A DNA stretch of 64,000 bases from Anaerococcus vaginalis ATCC 51170. Its GTDB lineage: Bacteria > Bacillota > Clostridia > Tissierellales > Peptoniphilaceae. Location of the stretch: NCBI RefSeq assembly GCF_000163295.1, contig NZ_GG700527.1:1577237-1641236 (forward strand), in the 5' to 3' direction. A program made the translations under genes and the position numbers. The first letter of the stretch is position 1. Every line of letters begins with the position of its first letter. Below the pieces are notes generated by a model that did no database searches, was not told the DNA's origin, and saw nothing but the letters and a program-made list of their open reading frames with translations. Shown piece after piece: positions 47,781-60,124 of the stretch.

Positions 47781-49172
47781 CTAAGACTCCTTTTTGTTTT
47801 CGTCTTTATCCAAATATTTATCGATTAATTCGTCATCGATTCTCTTTAGTTCAGATTTTGGTATTATTTTTAATAATTCCCAACCAAGATTTAGGGTATC
47901 TTCTATGGATCTATTTGTGTAGAATCCTTGATTTATATATTTTTCTTCAAATTGTTTTGCAAATTCTGCAAAGGCAAGGTCAGCTTTTGAAAGGGCAGAA
48001 TCTCCAAGGATTTTTTGAAGCTCTCTTGCGTCAACTCCGGATGCATAAGCTGCATAAATTTGGTTCATGGTATCCGCATGGTCTTCTCTTGTTTTTCCTT
48101 CACCAATTCCCTTATCCTTAAGCCTTGATAGGGATGGAAGAATTGAAACTGGTGGGTTTACTCCTTGGTTATACAATTCGTTTGATAAAATAATTTGTCC
48201 TTCTGTGATATAGCCTGTCAAATCTGGGATTGGGTGGGTTATATCATTTTCTGGCATGGTTAAAATTGGAATTTGGGTAATTGTACCTGGTTTTCCTTTT
48301 AATTTTCCAGCTCTTTCATAAAGGGTTGCAAGGTCTGTATAAAGATATCCTGGGTAACCACGACGGCCCGGTACTTCTTTTCTTGCTGCTGAAACCTCAC
48401 GAAGGGCTTCTGCATAGTTTGTCATATCTGTCATGATAACCAAAACTTGCATGCCTTTTTCAAAAGCCAAATATTCTGCTGCTGTAAGGGCCATTTTTGG
48501 TGTTGATAAACGCTCAATTGCAGGGTCATCTGCAAGGTTTATAAACATTACTGACCTATCCAAAGCTCCTGTTTTTTCAAAATCTTGTCTAAAAAATTGA
48601 GCTTCTTCAAATGTAATTCCTATAGCTGCAAAAACAACGGCAAAGTCTTCGCTGTCATTTAAAACTTTTGCTTGTCTTGCGATTTGGGCTGCAAATTTAT
48701 TGTGTGGAAGTCCTGAGCCTGAAAATATTGGAAGTTTTTGTCCACGAACAAGGGTATTTAATCCGTCGATTGTTGATACCCCTGTTTGGATAAATTCTGA
48801 TGGATAATCACGGCTTACAGGATTTATTGCAACTCCGTTTACATCTCTTTTTTCTTCAGGAATAATTGATGGACCATCATCGATTGGTCTTCCTAGTCCA
48901 TCAAAAGTTCTTCCAATCATATCTTCGCTTACGCCAAGTTCTAGTGGTCTACCTAAAAATCTTACTGATGTTGATTTTAAGTTAATTCCAGAAGATCCTT
49001 CAAAAAGTTGAACAACAGCATTGTTTTCGTCAATTTCTATTACTCTTCCTCTTCTTCTTTCTCCTGTTTGAAGTTCTATATCAACTAGCTCTTCATAATC
49101 AACTCCACTAACATCTTCGACAAGCATTAGGGGTCCAACTACTTCTGATACGCTTTTATATTCTTTTAGCAT
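47781..49172 (-). CDS. ntpB: V-type ATPase subunit B
   Basis: Non-catalytic nucleotide-binding-fold subunit of 463 residues of the V1 hexamer. It starts [33 protein letters not shown] and contains [32 protein letters not shown] (a degenerate P-loop), [54 protein letters not shown], and the conserved [26 protein letters not shown]. Overlaps ntpA stop by one base. Confidence 0.97.
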   Translation of the reverse strand: MLKEYKSVSEVVGPLMLVEDVSGVDYEELVDIELQTGERRRGRVIEIDENNAVVQLFEGSSGINLKSTSVRFLGRPLELGVSEDMIGRTFDGLGRPIDDGPSIIPEEKRDVNGVAINPVSRDYPSEFIQTGVSTIDGLNTLVRGQKLPIFSGSGLPHNKFAAQIARQAKVLNDSEDFAVVFAAIGITFEEAQFFRQDFEKTGALDRSVMFINLADDPAIERLSTPKMALTAAEYLAFEKGMQVLVIMTDMTNYAEALREVSAARKEVPGRRGYPGYLYTDLATLYERAGKLKGKPGTITQIPILTMPENDITHPIPDLTGYITEGQIILSNELYNQGVNPPVSILPSLSRLKDKGIGEGKTREDHADTMNQIYAAYASGVDARELQKILGDSALSKADLAFAEFAKQFEEKYINQGFYTNRSIEDTLNLGWELLKIIPKSELKRIDDELIDKYLDKDENKKES

Positions 49173-50938
49173 TATTCATCCTCCCCCTTTGCTACAGCTT
49201 CTTTGCATTCTTTGTCTATTTGTTCTTTAACTTGGTCAAATTCTTCCAAGTTTTCATCTTTTATCAATTTTAATCTTGTGATTTTTTCTTTTACTTCAAG
49301 CTCTTCAAGTCTATCAAGATTTGCCCCATCAGATAAAGCTTCTAAACTTTTGTCATAGAAATAAAGAATTGTATCAAGCATTAAGTCTTGTTTTTCCATT
49401 GGACAGAAAGCATCTGTTTCGTGGAAGGCATTTTGTTGCAAGAAATCTTCTCTTAGTGATTTTGTTACATCAAGTTTTAATTTATCGTCATCACTTAGTC
49501 CATCACGACCGATTAATCTTACAATTTCTTGTAGGGATGATTCTTGTTGAAGAAGACTCATTGCTCTCATCCTGTTTTTTGAGAATTTTTCATCAACAGT
49601 CTTGTCTATATATGAATCCATCTTGTCTTGGTAGAGTGAGTAAGAATTTAGCCAGTTTATAGCTGGGAAGTGTCTTTGGTAAGACAAATCATAATCAAGT
49701 CCCCAGAATACTTTTACTATACGAAGTGTTGCTTGGGTTACAGGTTCAGATAAGTCTCCACCTGGAGGAGAAACTGCTCCTATTACTGAAAGTGATCCTT
49801 CTTTTTCTACTTGTCCATTTACTATAACTTTTCCACTTCTTTCGTAGAAATCTGCTATACGGCTTGCAAGATAAGCTGGGAATCCTTCGTCTCCTGGCAT
49901 CTCTTCTAAACGTCCACTCATCTCACGAAGGGCCTCTGCCCATCTTGATGTAGAATCTGCCATTAGGGCAACTGAATATCCCATATCTCTGTAATATTCT
50001 GCCATGGTAATTCCTGTATAAACGCTAGCTTCTCTGGCTGCAACTGGCATATTTGATGTGTTTGCTATAAGTACAGTTCTTTTCATAATTGATTCGCCAG
50101 TTTTTGGATCGATTAGTTCTGGAAATTCGTCAAGTACGTCAGTCATCTCGTTTCCACGCTCTCCACAACCTACATAAATTACAACGTCAGCATCAGCGTA
50201 TTTTGCAATTTGGTGTTGGATAACTGTTTTTCCTGATCCAAATGGGCCTGGGATTGATGCAGCTCCACCTTTTGCAACTGGGAAAAATGTATCAATAACT
50301 CTTTGTCCTGTTATAAGTGGTGTGTCTGGATCAAGTTTTCTATTAAATGGTCTTGGAGATCTTACTGGCCATTTTTGAATCATATTTAATTCTTTATCGC
50401 CATTTTCTGTTTCAATTACAGCAACTGTTTGATCAACTGTAAATTCTCCATCCTTTATTTCTTTAACTTTTCCTTTAACTCCATTTGGCACCATAATTTT
50501 ATGGTTAATTACTGAAGTTTCATCAACACTTCCTAGAATATCTCCAGGGATTACTTCATCGCCAACTTCTTTTTCCGCTTTAAATTCCCATAATTTTTCT
50601 CTATTTAGTGGTGGGGCTGTAACTCCTCTTTTTAGGAATTCTCCTGCCAATAATTCAAGTTTTTCAAGTGGTCTTTGGATTCCGTCATACATTCTTTCAA
50701 GTAGTCCCGGTCCAAGTTCAACTGATAATGGAGCTCCTGTTGAGACTACTTCATCTCCAGGTCCAATTCCAGTTGTTTCTTCGTAAACTTGAATATTTGC
50801 AACATCCCCTCTCATCTCTATAATTTCTCCGATGAGCTTATCTTTTGAAACTTCGACCACATCATAGATATTAGCATCAGATAATCCCTTTGCTTCTACA
50901 AGTGGACCTGATACTCTTGTGATTTTACCTTTATTCAA
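49172..50938 (-). CDS. ntpA: V-type ATPase catalytic subunit A
   Basis: Catalytic subunit of 588 residues hydrolysing or making ATP. Walker A GPFGSGKT near residue 232, [22 protein letters not shown] (Walker B region with catalytic Glu), [44 protein letters not shown], and the A-subunit-specific bulge around [20 protein letters not shown]. Length is normal and there is no intein. Confidence 0.97.
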   Translation of the reverse strand: MNKGKITRVSGPLVEAKGLSDANIYDVVEVSKDKLIGEIIEMRGDVANIQVYEETTGIGPGDEVVSTGAPLSVELGPGLLERMYDGIQRPLEKLELLAGEFLKRGVTAPPLNREKLWEFKAEKEVGDEVIPGDILGSVDETSVINHKIMVPNGVKGKVKEIKDGEFTVDQTVAVIETENGDKELNMIQKWPVRSPRPFNRKLDPDTPLITGQRVIDTFFPVAKGGAASIPGPFGSGKTVIQHQIAKYADADVVIYVGCGERGNEMTDVLDEFPELIDPKTGESIMKRTVLIANTSNMPVAAREASVYTGITMAEYYRDMGYSVALMADSTSRWAEALREMSGRLEEMPGDEGFPAYLASRIADFYERSGKVIVNGQVEKEGSLSVIGAVSPPGGDLSEPVTQATLRIVKVFWGLDYDLSYQRHFPAINWLNSYSLYQDKMDSYIDKTVDEKFSKNRMRAMSLLQQESSLQEIVRLIGRDGLSDDDKLKLDVTKSLREDFLQQNAFHETDAFCPMEKQDLMLDTILYFYDKSLEALSDGANLDRLEELEVKEKITRLKLIKDENLEEFDQVKEQIDKECKEAVAKGEDE

Positions 50939-50951
50939 ATTTGGTCTCCTT

Positions 50952-51263
50952 TTAGTTCAAAATGTTAGCTCCAACAGCTTTTTCTACACTCTTATTTATA
51001 TCTGCCATTCCAAGTCCAAGATCTTCTTTGTTGGATGGTATAAGTATAATTGCTGGAGTCATTTTTTCTCTGTATTTGTCTATAGTATCTTGGATTTTTG
51101 CTGCAAAATCTTCTGTAATAAATATTATTCCCACATCTTCTTGGGCAAGTTTATTTACAAGTTTTTTTGCATCTTCTCCATCTACTGCTGTATATACGTC
51201 AACTCCCAATGCCTTAAACATTAGGACAGAATCTTTATCTCCTATTACGGCTACCCTATACAT
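50952..51263 (-). CDS. ntpG: V-type ATPase subunit F
   Basis: A small Rossmann-like rotor-associated subunit of 103 residues beginning [26 protein letters not shown], with [14 protein letters not shown] and [20 protein letters not shown]. The ATG at 51263 overlaps the ntpC stop region, giving the usual length; the frame can be read upstream to 51296 but that lies inside ntpC. Confidence 0.93.
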   Translation of the reverse strand: MYRVAVIGDKDSVLMFKALGVDVYTAVDGEDAKKLVNKLAQEDVGIIFITEDFAAKIQDTIDKYREKMTPAIILIPSNKEDLGLGMADINKSVEKAVGANILN

Positions 51264-52251
51264 ACAAATCACGCAACCTTTCTTCCATAAATTCACGAGA
51301 AAGTGAATTTAATTTGGCTGTTAGGATAATTCTCAAGTTTTTAATTTCCATTTCACGACTTATAAGATATCCCATAATAACCTCAGGACCATAGCTTACT
51401 TTTTTGCTTTCTTTTGCAAAATCCATCAAGTGATTATCGATTATTTTTTCTATTTTTTGCATAGCCCTATATAAATCATCATCTTCCAAAGCATTTTTTA
51501 CTTGTGGGTAAATTTTTTCTTTGAAAAATAGATTTGAATATGAAGTTTTTTCTGCATTTAGTGAATCTCTAAAGAGATTTTTTTCAATGTTTCCTCCATC
51601 TATTAGGGCTTTTTCTAATAAGTCTACACTTTGGTCTTGACCTTTAATTCTTAAAAGTGTTTTTAAATTTGTAAGGTCAATTCTTTCTTTGGTAAATTTT
51701 ATTAAACTTTCGTATTCTAGATTTTCGCTATCTTCTAAAAGTTTTTCATAAAAATCTTTATCCAAAGATAAGTCTATATCTTGAGGATCCTTGTTTTCTT
51801 TATAAAGGTCTAGGGCTTTTTTTGCATAAGAAAAATACTTGTCATTTTGATTTATGTCTTCTTTGAGATTTCTCTTTATTTTTACAAGGTCAATTTTTCC
51901 TATATCAATGTAGATAGACTTATAGTCCTCATCTTGGATAAGCTCTTTTAATAAAACTTTCAAATTATGGAAATTATATTTTTCTTCCAAATATTTTACC
52001 AAGTTTTCGTCAGGGCTTATTTTTATCATATCTTTATATGAATTTATAAGCATTTGAGATAGGACTTTTTCATAATCCTCAGCTCTATCTAATTTTTGTA
52101 AAAGCTCGCCATATTTTGTATCGTTTAAGGATGATATAGCCTCATTTAGGTTATCTGTATCTATTAGCCTTTTTAAATTTTCTGAAGTAAGGAGATTTTT
52201 TTCGTATACTCTTGTAGTAATGGATGGGCGGATAAATTTTTCTCTATCCAT
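51256..52251 (-). CDS. ntpC: V-type ATPase subunit C
   Basis: A subunit of 331 residues linking the V1 stalk to the membrane sector (d/C type). Rich in helices, with the repeated pattern [45 protein letters not shown] and a C-terminal [35 protein letters not shown], typical of AtpC/NtpC. Position between E and F genes matches the Enterococcus hirae operon. Confidence 0.93.
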   Translation of the reverse strand: MDREKFIRPSITTRVYEKNLLTSENLKRLIDTDNLNEAISSLNDTKYGELLQKLDRAEDYEKVLSQMLINSYKDMIKISPDENLVKYLEEKYNFHNLKVLLKELIQDEDYKSIYIDIGKIDLVKIKRNLKEDINQNDKYFSYAKKALDLYKENKDPQDIDLSLDKDFYEKLLEDSENLEYESLIKFTKERIDLTNLKTLLRIKGQDQSVDLLEKALIDGGNIEKNLFRDSLNAEKTSYSNLFFKEKIYPQVKNALEDDDLYRAMQKIEKIIDNHLMDFAKESKKVSYGPEVIMGYLISREMEIKNLRIILTAKLNSLSREFMEERLRDLYV

Positions 52252-52261
52252 CTAAATCACC

Positions 52262-52813
52262 TCACTTAAATATTTCATCAACTATAATTTTTTCTAAAGA
52301 ATCTTTTTCAAAGTTTACCAAAGACTTGTAGGTATTGTCGTAGGAAATTTTTCCGTTTTTTACAACAAATCCACCTTCTACGCTTTCATTTGATACTTTA
52401 AGCCCATTAAAATCTTCTTCTTTGAAATGAAATTTCATATCTTTTTGTAAAAGAATTTCGCCTTTTTCGATTTTTGAATCTTTGAGTCTATTTAGGACAA
52501 AATCTTTGTAAGAATTTGGTCCAAGTTTTTCTAATTTTTCAATTAATTTTTCTAAAACTTCTTCTACAACTTGATTTTTTGCTTCAATTTTTATATCTCT
52601 TGCCTGTCTATTTGCAGTTACTTTTGAATTTTCTTTTATTCTTTTTGCTTCTTTTTTGGCATTTTCTATAATTTTTGAAACTTCTTTTTGGGCTTTTTCT
52701 TCTGATTCTTTTATTATTTCTTCTTTTCTTTTTTGACCATTAGATAGGATATGATCGGCTTCTTTTTTGCCGTCTTCTTTTATTCTATCTAATAATAAAT
52801 CAAGATTGTTCAT
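52262..52813 (-). CDS. ntpE: V-type ATPase subunit E
   Basis: Peripheral-stalk subunit of 183 residues. The first 90 residues are a charged coiled coil (IKEDGKKEADHILSNGQKRKEEIIKESEEKAQKEVSKIIENAKKEAKRI), followed by a small globular domain with VEGGFVVKNGKISYDNTYKSLV, as in the E subunit that pairs with G (55210-55533). Confidence 0.92.
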   Translation of the reverse strand: MNNLDLLLDRIKEDGKKEADHILSNGQKRKEEIIKESEEKAQKEVSKIIENAKKEAKRIKENSKVTANRQARDIKIEAKNQVVEEVLEKLIEKLEKLGPNSYKDFVLNRLKDSKIEKGEILLQKDMKFHFKEEDFNGLKVSNESVEGGFVVKNGKISYDNTYKSLVNFEKDSLEKIIVDEIFK

Positions 52814-52822
52814 AATAAAGCC

Positions 52823-55209
<2,387 letters not shown>

Positions 55210-55223
<14 letters not shown>

Positions 55224-55533
55224 TATTTACAATCCTTTCTGTTAAAAGATTTAAAAGCCCCTCAATTTTTCCCTCATCTTGGTCTAAAATATCTTTGCTT
55301 TCATCTTTTGCCTTGTCAATAAGTGGAATCTTTTCTTCGCTTGCTTCTTTCTTTGCTTTTTCGATTAAATCACTGGCATCTTTTTTTGCCTTTTCGATTT
55401 TTTCTTTGTAAGAATTACTAGCCTCGATTTTTGATGATTCAATTATTTCCTTGGCTTTTATTTTGGCATCGTCTACAAGTTTGTCAGCTGCAATTTCTGC
55501 ATCTTTAACTTGGTTTATTACATCGCTTGCCAT
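55210..55533 (-). CDS. ntpF: V-type ATPase subunit G/H (peripheral stalk)
   Basis: A protein of 107 residues, almost entirely charged helix: VINQVKDAEIAADKLVDDAKIKAKEIIESSKIEASNSYKEKIEKAKKDASDLIEKAKKEAS, the right-handed coiled coil that pairs with subunit E. First gene of the operon, starting at ATG 55533 behind AGGAGGTGAAGG. An extended -10, TGCTATAAT (TATAAT at 55561-55566 on the minus strand), lies upstream. Confidence 0.88.
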
Positions 55534-55748
55534 CCTTCACCTCCTACTATATATAGTTTAATTATAGCATATTGACCATATAGATGTATATTACCCATTT
55601 TAATCAATTTTTATAGAAAAATTCGAAAAGATTAAATAATTATTTTCAAATAATTTTTTAAATACATTCTTTTGAATTTAAAATTTTCTATAAAATTTTG
55701 CTTTGTTTTTTATTCTATTTTAAAAATTTATTTTTTTTATGTACTTTG

Positions 55749-55797
55749 TTGACAAAAATTTCTGATTTTATATAATAAAATTGATAACAGTTATCAA
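55749..55797 (+). promoter_or_regulatory. Promoter with Fur/PerR-like box before the 55816 gene
   Basis: TTGACA (55749-55754), 16 bases, TATAAT (55771-55776), followed by TTGATAACAGTTATCAA (55781-55797), a perfect 8-1-8 palindrome whose core TGATAACAGTTATCA has the 7-1-7 Fur-family form. Confidence 0.8.
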
Positions 55798-55815
55798 TAA
55801 CTTTGAGGAGTTTTT

Positions 55816-56109
55816 ATGAAATCTTTTAATAAATCAAAAATTTTTAATAAAAAAATTTTCAATATAATAAAAAATAATAGAAAAGCTCTATACTTTTCTT
55901 TGTTTGTTTTTACATATTTTTCTATGGCTTTTAATTATTTAATAATTAAGGATTTTGTTTTATCCAAAATTTTGTGCATTTTTTTGGGGATTATGAGTCT
56001 ATTTTTTTTAAATAAAACTTACATAATCCCCAAGAAATCTCAATTTATTTTAAAATCTATCCTTCTTATTTTTATAAGCTTGTCGTTTTTGTCTTTATTT
56101 TTGATCTAG
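55816..56109 (+). CDS. Small membrane protein behind a Fur-like operator
   Basis: A protein of 97 residues with a basic N-terminus (KSFNKSKIFNKKIFNIIKNNRK) and about three hydrophobic segments; not recognised. It starts at ATG 55816 behind GAGGAG. Its last 15 bases overlap the end of glpX on the other strand, so the two transcripts converge. A strong promoter and a perfect Fur-type palindrome argue that it is a real, metal- or peroxide-regulated gene. Confidence 0.62.
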   Translation: MKSFNKSKIFNKKIFNIIKNNRKALYFSLFVFTYFSMAFNYLIIKDFVLSKILCIFLGIMSLFFLNKTYIIPKKSQFILKSILLIFISLSFLSLFLI

Positions 56110-57057
56110 TTTTTGATTTAGTTTGTGGACAGAGTCGATGTATCTAATTGTTCCTGATGGAAGTCTTAGAAGTAGTGATTGGGTTTTTGCCATATTATTT
56201 TTTGTGTAAGAAACGCCTTTTAGGAAAGTTCCATCTGTTATTCCTGTTGCTGCAAATAATACGTCATCGCCTTTTACCAAATCGTCTATTGTGTAAACTT
56301 TGTCGAAATCTACTCCCATTTTTAGGCATCTTTTTACTTGTTTTGAATCTGATGGGGCAAATACTCCTTGGAAATCTCCTCCCAAACATTTTAGGGCTGC
56401 GGCTGCTATAACTCCTTCTGGTGCTCCGCCTATTCCCATTATCAAATCAATTTTTCCATCTGATAATTCTGTGGCTATGGCTGTTAATACATCGCCGTCT
56501 TCTACCATAGAAATTCTAGCTCCTGCTTCTCTTATTTCTTCAACTAATTTTTCGTGTCTTGGTCTGTGCAAAACTGAAACTGTAATATCTGAAACTTTTT
56601 TGTTTAAAGCTTTTGCTACATTTTCTATATTTTCTTTTGTTGATTTTTTTATATCTATTACGCCTTTTGCCTTGCTTCCTGTGGCAATTTTATTCATATA
56701 AACATCTGGAGCATTTAGTAAGCAACCTTGTGGTGCAACTGCAATTACTGATATTGAATTGCTAGTTCCATTTGCAAGAGATGCTGTTCCATCTATCGGG
56801 TCTACAGCTATATCTACAACATCATCTTGGCTCATATCGCCAATTTCTTCACCTATATATAACATAGGAGCTTCGTCGATTTCTCCTTCTCCGATTACAA
56901 CCCTGCCATTTATTCCCAAATAATTAAACATTGCTCTCATTTGGTCTACTGCAATATTGTCAGAATCGTTTTTCTTGCCCTTACCTAAATATTTTGCACT
57001 GGCAAGAGCTGCTGCCTCTGTCACTCTACATAAGTTGATACCTAAATCTCTATTCAT
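56095..57057 (-). CDS. glpX: Fructose-1,6-bisphosphatase class II
   Basis: A phosphatase of 320 residues of the GlpX family for gluconeogenesis, hydrolysing fructose 1,6-bisphosphate. Motifs: [24 protein letters not shown] and [27 protein letters not shown] (metal-binding Glu/Asp), [27 protein letters not shown]-like [27 protein letters not shown]. It starts at ATG 57057 behind AAAGGAG. Monocistronic and convergent with the small membrane protein gene. Confidence 0.96.
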   Translation of the reverse strand: [320 protein letters not shown]

Positions 57058-57249
57058 TTTTTCTCCTTTAAATCCTCTTGTTAAAGTTAATAGGAAATAA
57101 ACAATTTCCTACATTTTTATCATACCAAGAAGTGGAACTTTTTTAAAGACCTTTTTAAAATTTTTAATTTTTCGTAAAAATCTTTTTATTTGTTTAATTT
57201 TTAAGGATTTATGATATAATCAATAGGTAAAATAAAATTTGGAGATCGT

Positions 57250-58479
57250 ATGAAAAAAATTTTGATTGTTTTATTTATATTACTTTTTTCATCTTGCATA
57301 AATTTCGATGAAGATATAAATAAATCTAATGACAGCACAATAAAAGAAAAAATATCAGCAAATAGTATTTCAAGCGAAAAAGAAAAGAATAAAAGATTAG
57401 AATATAAGCACGAAAATATTGAAGGATTTCAAAGAGATAATTCCTTATACGTTGAAAGAATGATGGGAGATTATCCAAATGATATTTCCACTTCTTCCAA
57501 TGAGCCTTATACAAAAGATGAGCTTAAAAATCTTGATTACGACAAAAATATTTTCTTGGAAGCTTTTAATATAAGAATACCAAACAGGTGTAAAGTTTAT
57601 TCTAATACTTCTAATAAAAATACTTATGTGATTGATTTTCCAAAATCTGATGATTATGACCTTTCAATTAATATAAAAAAATTATTAGAAGAAGGAAAAA
57701 AATCAGAAGACGAAATAAAAAATGAGCTTTATAAAATTTCTGACAAAGAAACATATAATTCGGAAATTGAAAATGCAAATGTAGTTCAAAAACCTGTTGG
57801 ACTTGAAAGCGATTATAAGAAAACTTATTATTCAATTGTTGAAGATAATAAATTTTCTTACACAAATATATTTATGGCAACGCCTACAAATCTTCTTCAA
57901 TTTCAAATTGTAGAAGATAAGGAAAAATCTCAAGCCTCTCCTTATATAATGGCAGATTTATTATCGACAACCTATCCCGAAAGTGAAGATTTTAATATGG
58001 TTGCCAAATCATTCAAATCTTTTGACAAATATATAAATCTTTACGCAACAGAAAAAATTGATATGGGAGATTTTTCTTTTAATATTCCTCAAGATATGAA
58101 AAATATCCAAGAAAGCGACGCTTTGACCGTTTATGAAAATCAAGTTTCAGGAAAAACAATAAATCAAATTATAATTTCAAAAATAAAAAAAGATAAGGCA
58201 ATTGATTTGAAAAATTCTTTTGCCCAAAGTCAAGGCAGTCAAATTCCACCAGCTTTTATAAGCCCGATGGGAGAAGTAAAAGAAGAAATGGTAAAAGAAA
58301 AATTGTTTTTAAAATCAAAAGTAAGAATTTATACCGAGCAATTTTCACTAGAAGGAGAAAAAATAGCCTTTGAAACCAAAGATTATTTTGTAAATATTAT
58401 CCTTGCAGGTCCATTGAAAAATACAAATAAAACCCAACTTTTAAATGAAAATATTATAAATTCTTTGAAATTTGAATAA
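57250..58479 (+). CDS. Hypothetical lipoprotein
   Basis: A protein of 409 residues with a short signal peptide and lipobox (LLFSSCIN, Cys near 17), a Ser/Lys/Glu linker to about 70, and a soluble extracellular remainder I cannot assign. Two halves may be related: each contains an AFNIRIPNRCKVY / GDFSFNIPQDMKNI type strand and a long stretch ending in a hydrophobic strand (NIFMATPTNLLQFQIV; YFVNIILAGPL), suggesting a duplicated fold. It starts at ATG 57250 behind GGAGAT; an extended -10 TGATATAAT precedes it. It ends at a hairpin terminator. Confidence 0.6.
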   Translation: MKKILIVLFILLFSSCINFDEDINKSNDSTIKEKISANSISSEKEKNKRLEYKHENIEGFQRDNSLYVERMMGDYPNDISTSSNEPYTKDELKNLDYDKNIFLEAFNIRIPNRCKVYSNTSNKNTYVIDFPKSDDYDLSINIKKLLEEGKKSEDEIKNELYKISDKETYNSEIENANVVQKPVGLESDYKKTYYSIVEDNKFSYTNIFMATPTNLLQFQIVEDKEKSQASPYIMADLLSTTYPESEDFNMVAKSFKSFDKYINLYATEKIDMGDFSFNIPQDMKNIQESDALTVYENQVSGKTINQIIISKIKKDKAIDLKNSFAQSQGSQIPPAFISPMGEVKEEMVKEKLFLKSKVRIYTEQFSLEGEKIAFETKDYFVNIILAGPLKNTNKTQLLNENIINSLKFE

Positions 58480-58525
58480 GAAATTTTTATGATAATTTTT
58501 CATAGAAAAAGCAAATGAAACTTGG

Positions 58526-58557
58526 CCCATATCGATTATTAGTCTGTATGGGTTTTT
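58526..58557 (+). terminator. Terminator after the lipoprotein gene
   Basis: CCCATA, a 15-base loop and TATGGG followed by TTTTT. The remaining gap to 58630 is AT-rich without other signals. Confidence 0.7.
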
Positions 58558-58630
58558 CTTTGCTTTATTTTTTTTGGTAATTCATGATATTAATTTTAAA
58601 AAATATCAATACTCTTACAAAATTTTTCCT

Positions 58631-58654
58631 TATAATTATTGATAAACTTTATCA
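58631..58654 (+). promoter_or_regulatory. Fur/PerR-like box before the ABC importer operon
   Basis: TATAAT (58631-58636) is followed by TGATAAACTTTATCA (58640-58654), a perfect 7-1-7 palindrome. Placement just after the -10 is the same as at 55771-55797, and both share TGATAA-N3-TTATCA. Confidence 0.72.
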
Positions 58655-58683
58655 TTTTCTGGTAAAATATTAGGGGAGTTTTT

Positions 58684-59460
58684 ATGAAAAAATTTAACTT
58701 TAATTTTAAAAATCTTTCAATACTTATACTTATTTTGATTTTTTGGCAATTTATTTATAAAATCGGATTTTTTTCGCCAATTTATTTGCCTGGGCCTTTT
58801 AAAGTTTTTGAAACTTTTTGTGCTATGCTTGTTGATGGTTCAATTTTTGCTAATCTTTTTGCAAGCCTTTTTAGAGTATTTGTTGGATATTTTTTGGCTT
58901 TTCTTGTAAGCTTTTTTTTGGCTTTGATTTTTTATTTAAAACCTAAAATTTACCCATATTTTTCAAATATTTTGAATTTTTTTAAAAGTATTCCGCCTCT
59001 TGGTCTTGTTCCCCTCTTGATTTTATGGCTTGGAATTGGAGAAATCAGCAAAATCGCCATAGTTTTTTTGGCGTCATTTTTCCCTATTTTTTTAAATATT
59101 CAAAAGGGTTTTATGGTAGCAGAGCCTGATTTAATTGAAATGGCCCGTGCTTTTTCTTATAACAATAAGGAAATTTTTAAAAAAATTATCCTGCCATCAA
59201 GTTTGAAAGATATTTTTGTTGGCGCAAGAATTGGTCTTGGCTATGCTTATAGGTCAATTATTGCAGCGGAAATGATAGCCGCATCAAAAGGCCTTGGTTA
59301 TCTTATAAATTTTTCAAGGCTTATGTCTAGGACTGATAAAGTTCTTGTGGGGATTTTTCTAATAGGCTTTGTTGGAATGATTTCTGACAAAATTTTTGTT
59401 AAATTTGCAAGCTTTTTTTTGAAGGGAGATCTTAAAAATGAATGGTATAAGTCTAATTGA
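58684..59460 (+). CDS. ABC transporter permease (SsuC/TauC/ThiX type)
   Basis: A permease of 258 residues with about six membrane helices. The cytoplasmic coupling segment PDLIEMARAFSYNNKEIFKKIILPSSLKDIFVGARIGLGYAYRSIIAAEMIAASKGLGYLI is typical of the nitrate/sulfonate/taurine permease family. Starts at ATG 58684 behind GGGGAG. It overlaps the ATPase gene by 23 bases. Confidence 0.9.
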   Translation: MKKFNFNFKNLSILILILIFWQFIYKIGFFSPIYLPGPFKVFETFCAMLVDGSIFANLFASLFRVFVGYFLAFLVSFFLALIFYLKPKIYPYFSNILNFFKSIPPLGLVPLLILWLGIGEISKIAIVFLASFFPIFLNIQKGFMVAEPDLIEMARAFSYNNKEIFKKIILPSSLKDIFVGARIGLGYAYRSIIAAEMIAASKGLGYLINFSRLMSRTDKVLVGIFLIGFVGMISDKIFVKFASFFLKGDLKNEWYKSN

Positions 59461-60124
59461 CCTTTGTAAAACTTATAATATCGACGATAAAAATATAAAG
59501 GCTTTGGATAAAATAAATTTAACTTTAGATCCTCAAAAAAGAAATATCCTAATCGGCCCTTCTGGTTGTGGAAAATCAACTTTAATCAAGGCTATTGGAG
59601 GACTTTTGGAAGTTGACTTTGGAAAAATCATTAAAAATGATATAAAAACTTCCATAGTTTTTCAAAATCCAAGACTTTTGCCATGGCTAAATGTCAAAGA
59701 AAATATTCTATTTTCAAATCAAAACGAAAATCTTTGCAAAAAGTGGATTAAAATAATCGGCCTTGAGGGCTTTGAAAACGCCTACCCTTCTCAGCTTTCT
59801 GGCGGTATGAAAGCAAGAGTTTCCCTTGCTCGTGGAATAATTTTTCCAAATAATTTTATGCTTTTGGATGAGCCTTTTGCATCTGTTGATGAGATTAGCA
59901 AAGAAAATCTTGAAAAAGAATTAATTTCTTATATGAAAATCAAAGATTCTGGATTTTTATTTGTAAGCCACGATCTTGAAGAAGCTCTCAATTTAGGTCA
60001 AAGAATTATAGTAATGAAAAAGGGGAAAATAGTTTCTGATTTTAATCTTGAAGATAAAAAAATCTCCAAGGAAATTTTGAGAGAAAATTTTAAAAAAATA
60101 ATAGGAGAAGAAAATGAAAAATAA
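59438..60124 (+). CDS. ABC transporter ATP-binding protein (SsuB/TauB type)
   Basis: An ABC ATPase of 228 residues: Walker A GPSGCGKSTLIKAIGG, Q-loop IVFQNPRLLPWLNVKENI, signature LSGGMKARVSLARGI, Walker B FMLLDEPFASVDE and switch FVSHDLEEAL. The PWLNV after the Q-loop is typical of the SsuB/TauB group. It overlaps both neighbours, so the three genes are coupled. Confidence 0.93.
   Translation: MNGISLIDLCKTYNIDDKNIKALDKINLTLDPQKRNILIGPSGCGKSTLIKAIGGLLEVDFGKIIKNDIKTSIVFQNPRLLPWLNVKENILFSNQNENLCKKWIKIIGLEGFENAYPSQLSGGMKARVSLARGIIFPNNFMLLDEPFASVDEISKENLEKELISYMKIKDSGFLFVSHDLEEALNLGQRIIVMKKGKIVSDFNLEDKKISKEILRENFKKIIGEENEK

Noticed and set aside
58571..58586. TTGGTAATTCATGA as a fifth amino-sugar operator
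   Set aside because: Only the left half matches; the right arm is not ACCA and the neighbouring gene is an unrelated importer.
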